Source of the DNA: Paenibacillus sp.
GTDB lineage: Bacteria > Bacillota > Bacilli > Paenibacillales > YIM-B00363
Direction of reading: 5' to 3'
DNA length: 64,000 nt
Assembly: GCF_035645195.1 (NCBI RefSeq)
Contig: NZ_DASQNA010000002.1
Coordinates: forward strand, 1-64,000
Position numbers and translations under genes: made by a program. Positions 45,909 to 53,427 of the stretch are shown here, one piece after another. Within the stretch, counting starts at the first letter, position 1; each line of letters starts with the position of its first letter. Under the pieces are notes generated by a model, which made no database searches, had not been told where the DNA came from, and was given only the letters and a program-made list of their open reading frames with translations.

Positions 45909-47654
45909 TTACCCCGCCGCGCTCGACTCCGCCTGCTGCCGCTCGAACTGCTCCTTATACCAACCGCCGCGGCGCAGCAGTTCTTCGTGGGTGCCCTCCT
46001 CGACGATGCGTCCGTCGTCCAGCACGATGATATGGTCCGCATGCTGCACCGCCGACAGCCGGTGCGTCACGATCAGCGTCGTCTTCCCTTCTCGGGCGCG
46101 GCGAATGTTGCCGATGATTTCGGCTTCCGTCTTCGCGTCGACCGCGGACAAGGCGTCGTCGAGAATCAAAATTTGCGGATCGGCGAGCAGCGCCCGCGCG
46201 ATCGATACGCGCTGCTTCTGACCGCCGGAGAGCGCGACGCCCTTCTCGCCGACGAGCGTCTCGATTTTGCTCGGAAGGAACTCGAGATCCTTCTTGAAGG
46301 CGGACAGCGCGATCGCCTCTTCGAGACGGTCCGCGCCCGCCTCGCCCTTCGCGTAAAGAATATTTTCGCGTACGGTGCGCGAGAACAGGAACGGACTTTG
46401 CGGCACGTAGCCGATCCAGCCTTTCAAATCGTCGAAAGCGATCCGGTCGATGCGTTCCCCGCCGACGGTGATCGATCCTTCGCCGAGCGGATATTCGCGC
46501 AGCAGCTGCTTGACGAACGTCGTCTTGCCGCTGCCCGTGCGCCCGACGATGCCGAGCGTCTGCCCCGGCTCGAGCTTCACGGAGACGCGGTCCAAATTGT
46601 CGCGCTCCGACGTCGGGTACCGGAACGTGACGTCGCGGAACTCGATCGCGCCCGCGCGTTCGACGCGCTTCGCCTGCGGATGCTCGACGACGTCCGGCTC
46701 GTAGCGAAGCGTCTCGTTGACGCGGTCGAGCGACGCGTTGCCCCGCTGCATGATGTTGATCAGCTCGCCGATCGCGAACATCGGCCAAATGAGCATGCCG
46801 AGGTAAACGTTGAACGTGACGAGCGCCCCGACCGTCAGCTCGCTCCGGAACACGAGGTACGCGCCGTACCCGATGCCGATCAAATAGCTGAGCCCGACGA
46901 CGATTTTGATCGTCGGTTCGAACAGCGCGTCGATGCGGGCGACCGCGATGTTTTTGTCGAGCACGTCCTGTGTCACGCCCGCGAATCGGCGCTCCGCCGC
47001 CCGCTCCTGCACGAACGCCCGGATGACCCGCACGCCGGAGATCGTCTCCAGCACCCCGTCGTTCATATCCCCGAAGGCGTCCTGCGCTTTCTTGAACCGT
47101 TCGTGAATCCACTTGCCGTACACCTGAATGCAGATCGCCAAAATCGGCAGCGGCAAAATCGCCGCGAGCGTCAGCTTCCAAGACACGAGCGTCACCATGA
47201 CGACCAGCAGCGTCAGCATCCAGACGGTGGAGTCGACGAGCGTCAAAATGCCGAAGCCGGCGGTCATGGACACGTCCTTCAGGTCGTTCGTCGCCCGCGC
47301 CATCAAGTCCCCGGTCCGATGCTTCTCATAGAACGTCGGCGTCAGCCGGAGGAAATGGCGCATGAGCCGAGACCGCAGCAGCCGCTCGACGACGAAGGCG
47401 CCGCCGAACAGCTGGTACATCCATATGTACGTCACAACGTACACGAACGCGGCGATGCCGCCGAACAGCAGCAGCGTCTCCGTCAGCTTCGCGGGCGTCA
47501 TCGTTCCCTGCTGCATCCAGTCGATCGCGTCGCCGACCAGCTTCGGCGGAATGATTTCCAAGATGCCGACGAACAGCAGCAGCGGCACGGCGATCGCGTA
47601 GCGCTTCCACTCCAAGCGGAAAAACCAACCCAACTTGCCAAGTACGGATAACAT
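45909..47654 (-). CDS. bmrC: ABC exporter half-transporter, BmrC-like (degenerate ATPase site)
   Basis: 581 aa. Six helices plus an ATPase with Walker A GRTGSGKTT, signature LSGGQ, and Walker B ILILDDALSAVD, where the catalytic Glu is Asp, as in BmrC of B. subtilis. This marks the non-hydrolysing half of a heterodimer with bmrD. The ATG at 47654 has GGGAAGGGGAG 5 nt upstream. The long leader contains a leader ORF and alternative hairpins, so expression is probably controlled by ribosome-dependent attenuation. Confidence 0.9.
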   Translation of the reverse strand: MLSVLGKLGWFFRLEWKRYAIAVPLLLFVGILEIIPPKLVGDAIDWMQQGTMTPAKLTETLLLFGGIAAFVYVVTYIWMYQLFGGAFVVERLLRSRLMRHFLRLTPTFYEKHRTGDLMARATNDLKDVSMTAGFGILTLVDSTVWMLTLLVVMVTLVSWKLTLAAILPLPILAICIQVYGKWIHERFKKAQDAFGDMNDGVLETISGVRVIRAFVQERAAERRFAGVTQDVLDKNIAVARIDALFEPTIKIVVGLSYLIGIGYGAYLVFRSELTVGALVTFNVYLGMLIWPMFAIGELINIMQRGNASLDRVNETLRYEPDVVEHPQAKRVERAGAIEFRDVTFRYPTSERDNLDRVSVKLEPGQTLGIVGRTGSGKTTFVKQLLREYPLGEGSITVGGERIDRIAFDDLKGWIGYVPQSPFLFSRTVRENILYAKGEAGADRLEEAIALSAFKKDLEFLPSKIETLVGEKGVALSGGQKQRVSIARALLADPQILILDDALSAVDAKTEAEIIGNIRRAREGKTTLIVTHRLSAVQHADHIIVLDDGRIVEEGTHEELLRRGGWYKEQFERQQAESSAAG

Positions 47655-47676
47655 GTGTTCTCCCCTTCCCTTATGC

Positions 47677-47770
47677 AAAAAAAGCACACCGCGGCTGCCA
47701 GACATGCGCGATGTGCTTTCTTCATTCCCCAATGAAAATGAAAAAGCGCACGCCACGAATGAACTTCGTG
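47677..47770 (-). promoter_or_regulatory. Attenuator: alternative hairpins before bmrC
   Basis: Reading leftwards: hairpin CACGAA-GTTCA-TTCGTG (47770-47754); a second stem in which TTTTCATT pairs AATGAAGA around GGGG, extended by GTGC...GCAC (about 47751-47712); and a terminator in which AAGCACA(T)CGCG pairs CGCG(G)TGTGCTT, then T-run (47719-47677). The AAAGCACA element is shared by the second stem and the terminator, so they exclude each other. Confidence 0.75.
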
Positions 47771-47808
47771 ACCTGCGCCGTATTTCGATTCTAACGTAGC
47801 CGAGCCGA

Positions 47809-47925
47809 TTACGCCAAAGGAGCGTAAGGCCGGAGACGCCGAAGCGGAATCGCGGAGATCACGTTCATGCTGCGAACCATAGTTCCGAAATCGAAACGCA
47901 AGCGAGCGACAATTTGCAGCATCAT
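47809..47925 (-). CDS. BmrB-like leader peptide
   Basis: 38 codons, too short to be called routinely. ATG at 47925 with AAGGAGTG 8 nt upstream; it begins MMLQIVARLRFDFG, is rich in Arg, and ends RPYAPLA at TAA (47811-47809). It sits between the promoter at 47982-48011 and the attenuator. In B. subtilis the bmrB leader ORF couples ribosome stalling by antibiotics to transcription of bmrCD. Position and structure match; I do not claim sequence similarity to BmrB. The last codons form a hairpin (TTACGC...GCGTAA) that a ribosome would cover. Confidence 0.7.
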   Translation of the reverse strand: MMLQIVARLRFDFGTMVRSMNVISAIPLRRLRPYAPLA

Positions 47926-47969
47926 GAACGATCACTCCTTCCTCTTCACTGAGAATTTTAGGAAAATGT

Positions 47970-48011
47970 TTTACAAGTGGTAAATTACCATGCGCCCGCG
48001 GGCAGTGTCAA
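47970..48011 (-). promoter_or_regulatory. Promoter of the leader-bmrC-bmrD operon with overlapping palindrome
   Basis: TTGACA at 48011-48006, an 18-nt spacer, TAATTT at 47987-47982. The inverted repeat TTTACCACTTGTAAA (47984-47970) overlaps the -10 and extends to the likely start site, where a repressor could bind. The -35 overlaps the last codons of the truncated Fur-like gene. Confidence 0.65.
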
Positions 48012-48283
48012 CACATTTTTTTACAGTTCGTCCACCCGTTCTCCGCGTTCCGAGACTCTTCCGGCAGGACGCCGAGCTTGTCGAACACGTGGACCGCGCT
48101 CCGCACGGACGTCGGCTGCAGCTTCGGGAACCCAGGAGCGAGCCGCCGGTACAGCTTGTCGACCGCGGGCCGCCCCGGCTCCTGATATATAGCTTCCAGC
48201 ACGGCCGAACGGAGCGGCGTCAGTCGAATGCTAAGCCGTTCCAGCTTCGCTTTGGCGGTTTGCAGGTCGCGCTGAGCGCCCAT
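48008..48283 (-). CDS. Short Fur/PerR-like protein, DNA-binding part only
   Basis: 91 aa against about 145 for Fur and PerR. LSIRLTPLRSAVLEAIYQEPGRPAVDKLYRRLAPGFPKLQPTSVRSAVHVFDKLGVL resembles the Fur winged helix, but the protein then ends in an unrelated tail with no metal-binding dimerisation domain. The start is strong: AAGGAGGTG lies 5 nt before the ATG, 42 nt after katA. No missing second half is seen in other frames, since the bmr promoter begins where it ends. It may be a decayed perR paralogue or a small DNA-binding protein. Confidence 0.6.
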   Translation of the reverse strand: MGAQRDLQTAKAKLERLSIRLTPLRSAVLEAIYQEPGRPAVDKLYRRLAPGFPKLQPTSVRSAVHVFDKLGVLPEESRNAENGWTNCKKMC

Positions 48284-48325
48284 CGCCGCACCTCCTTCCG
48301 ACCGGCGGGCCCGCGAGACCGTCCG

Positions 48326-49816
48326 TTAGGAATGACGCCCCGCCGCCGCCTGGGCCAAATATCCCGAAATATCGATGCCGAGACCTTGCGCGATGCGCTG
48401 TCCGAGCTCCGCGTCGCCGCGGTAGAAGTTGCAGATCGCGAGCAGCCGCGTCCGCTCGTGCACCGCGCCGAGTTCGTCGATCAAATTCGCCACAAGGTTG
48501 TCCTGTTCTTGCTTCGTAAATTTGCGGTAGGTGTAGCTCACTTGGCCGAAGTCGTTCGTCTTGGCGATGTTCTCGCGTCCGGCGAACCCTTCGAGCGGCA
48601 TCCGGCTGTCGCGGTATTCCGGCGCTTCCTTCGGCGTATCCGCGTGCCGGTTCGGCTCGTAGTTGATGGGCGACGGGTTCTGCTTCGTCTGCATGAGGCC
48701 GTCCCGCTGGTTGTTGCGCACCGGCGCGTACGGGCAGTTGATCGGCAGGTTCAAGTAGTTGGCGCCGAGACGGTACCGCTGCGTATCCGGATACGAGAAC
48801 AGCCGGCCCTGCAGCAGCTTGTCTTCGGACGCCTCGATGCCCGGCACGAGCGCGCTCGGCGCGAAGGCGACTTGCTCGACTTCGGCGAAGAAATTGTCCG
48901 GATTGCGGTTCAGCGTCATCGTGCCGACCTTCTGCAGCGGGACGAGCTCCTCCGGCCACAGCTTCGTCGGATCGAGCGGATCGAAATCGAAGCCGTCCAT
49001 ATCTTCGGGAGCGATGATTTGCACGTACAGGTCCCACTTCGGGAAGTTGCCGGCTTTGATATTATCGTACAAGTCTCTCGTCGCGTGGTTGAAATCTTCT
49101 CCCTGCACCGCTTTGGCTTGCTCCCGTGTCAAGTTCCGGACGCCTTGGTGCGGCACCCACTTATATTTTACGTACACGTAGTTGCCGTGCGCGTTGATCC
49201 ACTTGAACGCGTGTACGCCGTTGCCTTCCATCTCGCGGTAGTTCGCCGGCGTCCCGAAGTCGGACATGACCCACGTCATCATATGCGTCGATTCCGGCGT
49301 CAAGCTCATGAAATCCCAATACCGGTCGCCGGACTGAAGGTTCGTATCCGGGGCGGGCTTCAGCGAGTGGACCATGTCCGGGAATTTGATCGCGTCGCGG
49401 ATGAAAAACACCGGAAGGTTGTTGCCGACCAAGTCGTAGTTGCCTTCCTCCGTGTAAAATTTCGTCGCGAAGCCGCGCGGGTCGCGGGCCGTCTCCGGCG
49501 ATCCCTGCCCGTGGATAACCGTGGAAAACCGGACGAACACCGGCGTCTCCGTCCCCGGCTCCTGCAGAAATTTCGCCTTCGTGTACCGTTTCATGCCGTT
49601 CGTCAGGACGAACACCCCGTGCGCGCCGGCGCCCCGGGCATGAACGACGCGTTCCGGAATGCGTTCGCGGTCGAAGTGGGCGAGCTTCTCGATCAAGTGG
49701 TAATCTTCAAGCAGCGTGGGTCCTCGCTGCCCCGCCGTGCGGGAGTTTTGATTGTCGCCTACGGGCATTCCTTGATTCGTCGTTAACATCGGGGGACGTT
49801 GGTCGTTCATGCTCAT
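48326..49816 (-). CDS. katA: Catalase
   Basis: About 496 aa, small-subunit (clade 3) heme catalase. The catalytic His is in RVVHARGAGAHGVF (near 60), the Asn in FIRDAIKFPDMVHSLKP, and the heme-ligand Tyr in RLFSYPDTQRYRLGANYLNLPIN. It breaks down hydrogen peroxide. The ATG at 49816 has GAGGTG 6 nt upstream. The promoter carries a near-perfect PerR box, so peroxide induction is likely. Confidence 0.97.
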   Translation of the reverse strand: MSMNDQRPPMLTTNQGMPVGDNQNSRTAGQRGPTLLEDYHLIEKLAHFDRERIPERVVHARGAGAHGVFVLTNGMKRYTKAKFLQEPGTETPVFVRFSTVIHGQGSPETARDPRGFATKFYTEEGNYDLVGNNLPVFFIRDAIKFPDMVHSLKPAPDTNLQSGDRYWDFMSLTPESTHMMTWVMSDFGTPANYREMEGNGVHAFKWINAHGNYVYVKYKWVPHQGVRNLTREQAKAVQGEDFNHATRDLYDNIKAGNFPKWDLYVQIIAPEDMDGFDFDPLDPTKLWPEELVPLQKVGTMTLNRNPDNFFAEVEQVAFAPSALVPGIEASEDKLLQGRLFSYPDTQRYRLGANYLNLPINCPYAPVRNNQRDGLMQTKQNPSPINYEPNRHADTPKEAPEYRDSRMPLEGFAGRENIAKTNDFGQVSYTYRKFTKQEQDNLVANLIDELGAVHERTRLLAICNFYRGDAELGQRIAQGLGIDISGYLAQAAAGRHS

Positions 49817-49851
49817 CGTATGCACCTCGTTAAGTTAGTATTTTTATTAAT

Positions 49852-49905
49852 TTAAAATAATTATAATCTGAGTATCACTATAAACTGACTGAGAACGATT
49901 GTCAA
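49852..49905 (-). promoter_or_regulatory. katA promoter with PerR box
   Basis: TTGACA at 49905-49900, a 17-nt spacer, TATAGT at 49882-49877, then the palindrome TTATAATTATTTTAA (49866-49852), which differs at one of 14 defined positions from the PerR consensus TTATAATnATTATAA. The box lies over and just past the expected transcription start, a typical repressor place. Confidence 0.8.
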
Positions 49906-50049
49906 CGACTGATGAGGACGTTTTTTCTGTACTTGCCGCCCCGCTTTACGTGCGCCGCCGAAATCGGCGATCGGGTAATGCCAGCTTCCTAATCTTGTTG
50001 TATGCTAATAGAGTAATTGCTTTAATAGAAAAGTTTAGGAGGATCCCCA

Positions 50050-52086
50050 ATGCCATTCAGCGTTCCCCGAAGCTCCCCGCGCAAAGCGTGGGCGATCGCC
50101 GCCGTAGCAAGCCTGCTGGCCGGACTGTTGACCGTCTCGCCGCAAGCGAACGCCGCCGAAACGCACGACATCACCGTTCTGTTCACCAACGACACGCATG
50201 CGCATCTCGACAACGTCGGACGGCGTTGGTCCGCCATCCAAGACATTCGCCGGGAAACGCCGAATACCGTCCTCTTGGACGCCGGCGACGTGTTCTCCGG
50301 CACGCTCTACTTCAATTCCTATCAAGGTCTCGCCGATTTGGAATTTATGAACGCTATGGGTTACGACGCGATGGTTCCCGGCAACCACGAGTTCGACAAA
50401 GGTCCCGCCGTTCTCGCCGATTTCATAGAGAAAGCGGAGTTCCCGATCGTCAGCGCCAACGTCGATTATAGTGAAGAGCCGGAATTGAGCGGCTTTCTGA
50501 AAACCGAACTGACGGCCGAAGCGGCCGGCGCCTCGATTTATCCGGCGACGGTGCTCGAAGCCGGCGGCGAACAATATGCCGTCTTCGGCCTCACGACGCC
50601 GGAAACGGCGTTCCTGGCAAGCCCGGGCAAGCATATCGTCTTCGAGGCCGAGATCGAAACCGCGAAAGCGACGGTCGCCGACCTGACGGCCCGAGGGTAC
50701 GACAAAATTATCGCGCTGACCCACCTCGGCTACAGCTACGACGTCGCGCTCGCCGAAGCGGTCGAAGGCATCGACATCATCATCGGCGGCCACTCGCATA
50801 CGCGCTTGGACGAAGCGGTCGTCGTCGAGGCGTTCGACGCGCCGACCTTGATCGCCCAAACCGGCGAGTACGGCTCGCGCCTCGGCCGCCTCGACGCGAA
50901 CTTCGACGAGGCCGGCGAACTGACGGATTGGGAATATGCATTGATCGATCTCGACGCGAAGAACGAAGCCGGAGAATATTTGATCCAAGGCGACGAGGCG
51001 TTCGAAGCGCGCCTGAAGGAGCTGCAAGGCCCGCTGGAGGAAATGAAGTCGACGGTCGTCGGCAAATCCGACGTCGCGCTCGTCGGCGATCGGACGCAGG
51101 TGCGCCGCGGCGAAACGAATCTCGGCAACCTGATCGCCAACGCGGTGCTGCACGCCGCGGCGCCGGCCGGCGCCGAGATCGCCATCACGAACGGCGGCGG
51201 CATCCGCGCCTCCATCGACGCCGGCGACATTACGCTCGGCGAAGTGCTGACGGTGATGCCGTTCGGCAACTCGATGGTGACGCTCGACCTGACCGGCGCC
51301 GAAATCGTCGAAGCGCTCGAGAACGGCGTGTCCACCGTCGAAGAAGGGGCGGGGCGCTTCCCGCAGGTGGCGGGGCTGACGTTCTCGTACAATTTGGCGA
51401 AGCCCGCCGGCGAACGCGTATCGAACGTGAAGGTCGCGCTCGAGGACGGCTCGTACGCGCCGATCGACCTCGATGCGACATACACCGTCGCGACGAACGC
51501 CTACATGGCGGACGGCGGCGACAACTACGCGGTATTCAAGAAAGCGAAGGACGAAGGGCGCCAGACGGACCTGTTCGTCGTCGACTACGACGCGTTCGCC
51601 TCGTACCTTGCGACGCTCGAATCGGCCTCGCCGGCCGTCGAGGGACGAATTACGCGCGTCTACGCCGATCTCGGCACCGACCATCCGGCGCATGAAGCCG
51701 TTCAGCTGCTGTCGACGATGAACGTGTTCCCGGAATTGTCAGCGGGGGGCGACCGATTCTTGCCGAAGGATTCGGTCACGCGCCTCGACGCGGCGGTTTG
51801 GCTCGCTCGCGCGCTCAAGCTGGAGCTGCCGGAAGCGGCCGCGGCGTTCCGCGACGTGCCGGCCGACCACGCATTCGCGCAAGAAGTGCTCGCGGCGAAA
51901 AGCGAGGGCATCTTCCTCGGCATGCCGGACGGCCGCTTCGGCCCGATCGCCGCTCTGACGAAAGGGCAAGCGGCGCTCGTGCTGGAGCGCGCGTTCGGCA
52001 AGGCGCCGTCCATCGCGGGCGACGCGAACGCGGCGATCACGCGCGGCGACTTCGCGATCCTGCTGTACAACGCTATAACCGAATAA
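50050..52086 (+). CDS. Secreted 5'-nucleotidase/metallophosphatase with SLH anchor
   Basis: 678 aa. Signal peptide (AWAIAAVASLLAGLLTVSPQANAAE). Metallophosphatase domain with ITVLFTNDTHAHL, LLDAGDVFSG, MVPGNHEFDKG and GGHSHTRL. A 5'-nucleotidase C-terminal domain follows (RRGETNLGNLIANAVL; ITNGGGIRASIDAGDIT; NAYMADGGDNY). The last 120 residues hold SLH-like repeats (TRLDAAVWLARALKLE; FRDVPADHAFAQEVLAAKSEGIFLGMPDGRFGP; ITRGDFAILLYN) that would bind the protein to the cell wall. It probably hydrolyses nucleotides outside the cell. GGAGGATCC precedes the ATG. Confidence 0.92.
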   Translation: MPFSVPRSSPRKAWAIAAVASLLAGLLTVSPQANAAETHDITVLFTNDTHAHLDNVGRRWSAIQDIRRETPNTVLLDAGDVFSGTLYFNSYQGLADLEFMNAMGYDAMVPGNHEFDKGPAVLADFIEKAEFPIVSANVDYSEEPELSGFLKTELTAEAAGASIYPATVLEAGGEQYAVFGLTTPETAFLASPGKHIVFEAEIETAKATVADLTARGYDKIIALTHLGYSYDVALAEAVEGIDIIIGGHSHTRLDEAVVVEAFDAPTLIAQTGEYGSRLGRLDANFDEAGELTDWEYALIDLDAKNEAGEYLIQGDEAFEARLKELQGPLEEMKSTVVGKSDVALVGDRTQVRRGETNLGNLIANAVLHAAAPAGAEIAITNGGGIRASIDAGDITLGEVLTVMPFGNSMVTLDLTGAEIVEALENGVSTVEEGAGRFPQVAGLTFSYNLAKPAGERVSNVKVALEDGSYAPIDLDATYTVATNAYMADGGDNYAVFKKAKDEGRQTDLFVVDYDAFASYLATLESASPAVEGRITRVYADLGTDHPAHEAVQLLSTMNVFPELSAGGDRFLPKDSVTRLDAAVWLARALKLELPEAAAAFRDVPADHAFAQEVLAAKSEGIFLGMPDGRFGPIAALTKGQAALVLERAFGKAPSIAGDANAAITRGDFAILLYNAITE

Positions 52087-52104
52087 CGCCGCGTTACGAA
52101 AAAT

Positions 52105-52150
52105 CAGGCTGCAGCCCTGTCCGACATCGGACCGGGTGCAGCCTGTTTTG
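52105..52150 (+). terminator. Terminator of the nucleotidase gene
   Basis: CAGGCTGCAGCCC pairs with GGGTGCAGCCTG around a loop that itself contains TCCGA/TCGGA; TTTTG follows. Confidence 0.88.
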
Positions 52151-52226
52151 CATTTATTACGCCGCGCGCCGCGCCTTCGCTTCGAGCCGGTCGAGGTCGC
52201 GGCGCGCCTGCTCGAAGTCGTACGAC

Positions 52227-52271
52227 GCGACTGAGGAGCGACTGAAGGTGGGCTGAAGGTGGGCTGAAGGC
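52227..52271. repeat. Short tandem repeats in a gene-free stretch
   Basis: GCGACTGA occurs twice and AGGTGGGCTGA twice in tandem. The 52151-52315 stretch otherwise contains only degenerate frames. Confidence 0.5.
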
Positions 52272-52315
52272 TCGTGCGGGCGGGCAGGCGGGCGGATACG
52301 CGCGCGGCAAAATGC

Positions 52316-52346
52316 AAAAAGCGCGCGGCAAGCATCGCCGCGCACT
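52316..52346 (-). terminator. Terminator of the aldo/keto reductase gene
   Basis: On the minus strand GTGCGCGGCGA and TTGCCGCGCGC form a stem around TGC, followed by TTTTTGC. Confidence 0.85.
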
Positions 52347-52385
52347 TCTGTAGGAATAAACCGATATTCTTTTCGATCGCTGCTT

Positions 52386-53225
52386 TTAGAAATTGAAGTT
52401 GTCCGGGTCGGACCCGAAGCGGCGATTTTCGTTGATCGCGTCGATCGCCTGCATGTCCTCGGCGCTTAGCTCGAAATCGAACACGTTCGCGTTCTCTTTG
52501 ATGCGCGCTTCCTTCGTCGATTTCGGAATCGTGACGACGCCGTTCTGCAAATCCCAACGAATGACGATTTGCGCCGGCGTCTTGTTGTATTTCTGCGCCA
52601 GCGACACGAGCGTCGGATGGTCGAGGTTGTTGCCCTGCATGAGCGGGCTCCACGCCTCCATCCGGATGCCCTTCTCGTTGCAATAGGCGAGCAGCGGCTT
52701 CTGCGTCAGCAGCGGATGGAACTCCACCTGGTTGACGGCCGGCACGACGCCCGTATCTTCGATAATATCGTTCAAATGATGAATATGATGGTTGCTGACC
52801 CCGATGGCGCGAACGCGCTTGTCCTCGTACAATTTCACGAGCGCCTTCCACGTTTCGCGATACTTGCCCTTGACCGGCCAATGCACGAGATACAGGTCGA
52901 CGTAGTCGAGGCCGAGACGCTCGAGGCTCGCTTCGTACGCCCGCAGCGTGCTGTCGTAGCCTTGATCCGCGTTCCACACCTTCGTGGTGATGAACAGCTC
53001 CTCCCGCTTGACGCCGCTCTCCCGCACCGCCTTGCCGACGCCTGCTTCGTTGCCGTACACCGCCGCCGTGTCGATGCTCCGATATCCGTTCGCGATCGCC
53101 GCCGCGACCGATTGTTCGACCGTAGGCCCTTCTTCCACCCGCCATACGCCCAAACCGAGCCATGGCATCTTGACGCCGTTGTTCAACGTCACCGTGTCCG
53201 CGAGATGTGTTGCGATTGCCGTCAT
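52386..53225 (-). CDS. Aldo/keto reductase (AKR5 type)
   Basis: 279 aa TIM barrel. NADPH-dependent carbonyl reductase similar to B. subtilis YtbE/YvgN. The catalytic tetrad is visible: Asp and Tyr in SIDTAAVYGNE, Lys in LFITTKVWN, His in LYLVHWPVKG. Cofactor-binding motifs are IVIRWDLQNGVVTIPKS and ARIKENANVFDFELS. The substrate is probably methylglyoxal or other aldehydes; this is from family knowledge. Confidence 0.94.
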   Translation of the reverse strand: MTAIATHLADTVTLNNGVKMPWLGLGVWRVEEGPTVEQSVAAAIANGYRSIDTAAVYGNEAGVGKAVRESGVKREELFITTKVWNADQGYDSTLRAYEASLERLGLDYVDLYLVHWPVKGKYRETWKALVKLYEDKRVRAIGVSNHHIHHLNDIIEDTGVVPAVNQVEFHPLLTQKPLLAYCNEKGIRMEAWSPLMQGNNLDHPTLVSLAQKYNKTPAQIVIRWDLQNGVVTIPKSTKEARIKENANVFDFELSAEDMQAIDAINENRRFGSDPDNFNF

Positions 53226-53427
53226 CCGGATCCGCTCCTTTATTCAATATAGGGGCATGCCCTATTAAACTATAGCAAACTTGCCTAGAAAAGGAAAATG
53301 CCGCGGCCCGACCCTGCGTCCGATGCGCGCAAACTGCCCGTTTACCCTCGCTCCGCCATCCGCTATACTATTTTCAACCACTGTTCGATAATAATCGAAC
53401 AAAGAATTTACGGAAACGAGGCCGTCC

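Noticed and set aside
48008-48060. Simple frameshift in an otherwise complete Fur/PerR gene
   Set aside because: I found no metal-binding second half in the other frames; the sequence past the stop is the bmr promoter and leader ORF.
47990-49786. 598-aa plus-strand open frame opposite katA
   Set aside because: It runs antisense through katA, the Fur-like gene and the bmr promoter, and has no recognisable domain.
50035-51693. 552-aa minus-strand open frame opposite the nucleotidase gene
   Set aside because: Antisense shadow of a well-supported gene, with the same Arg/Val bias.
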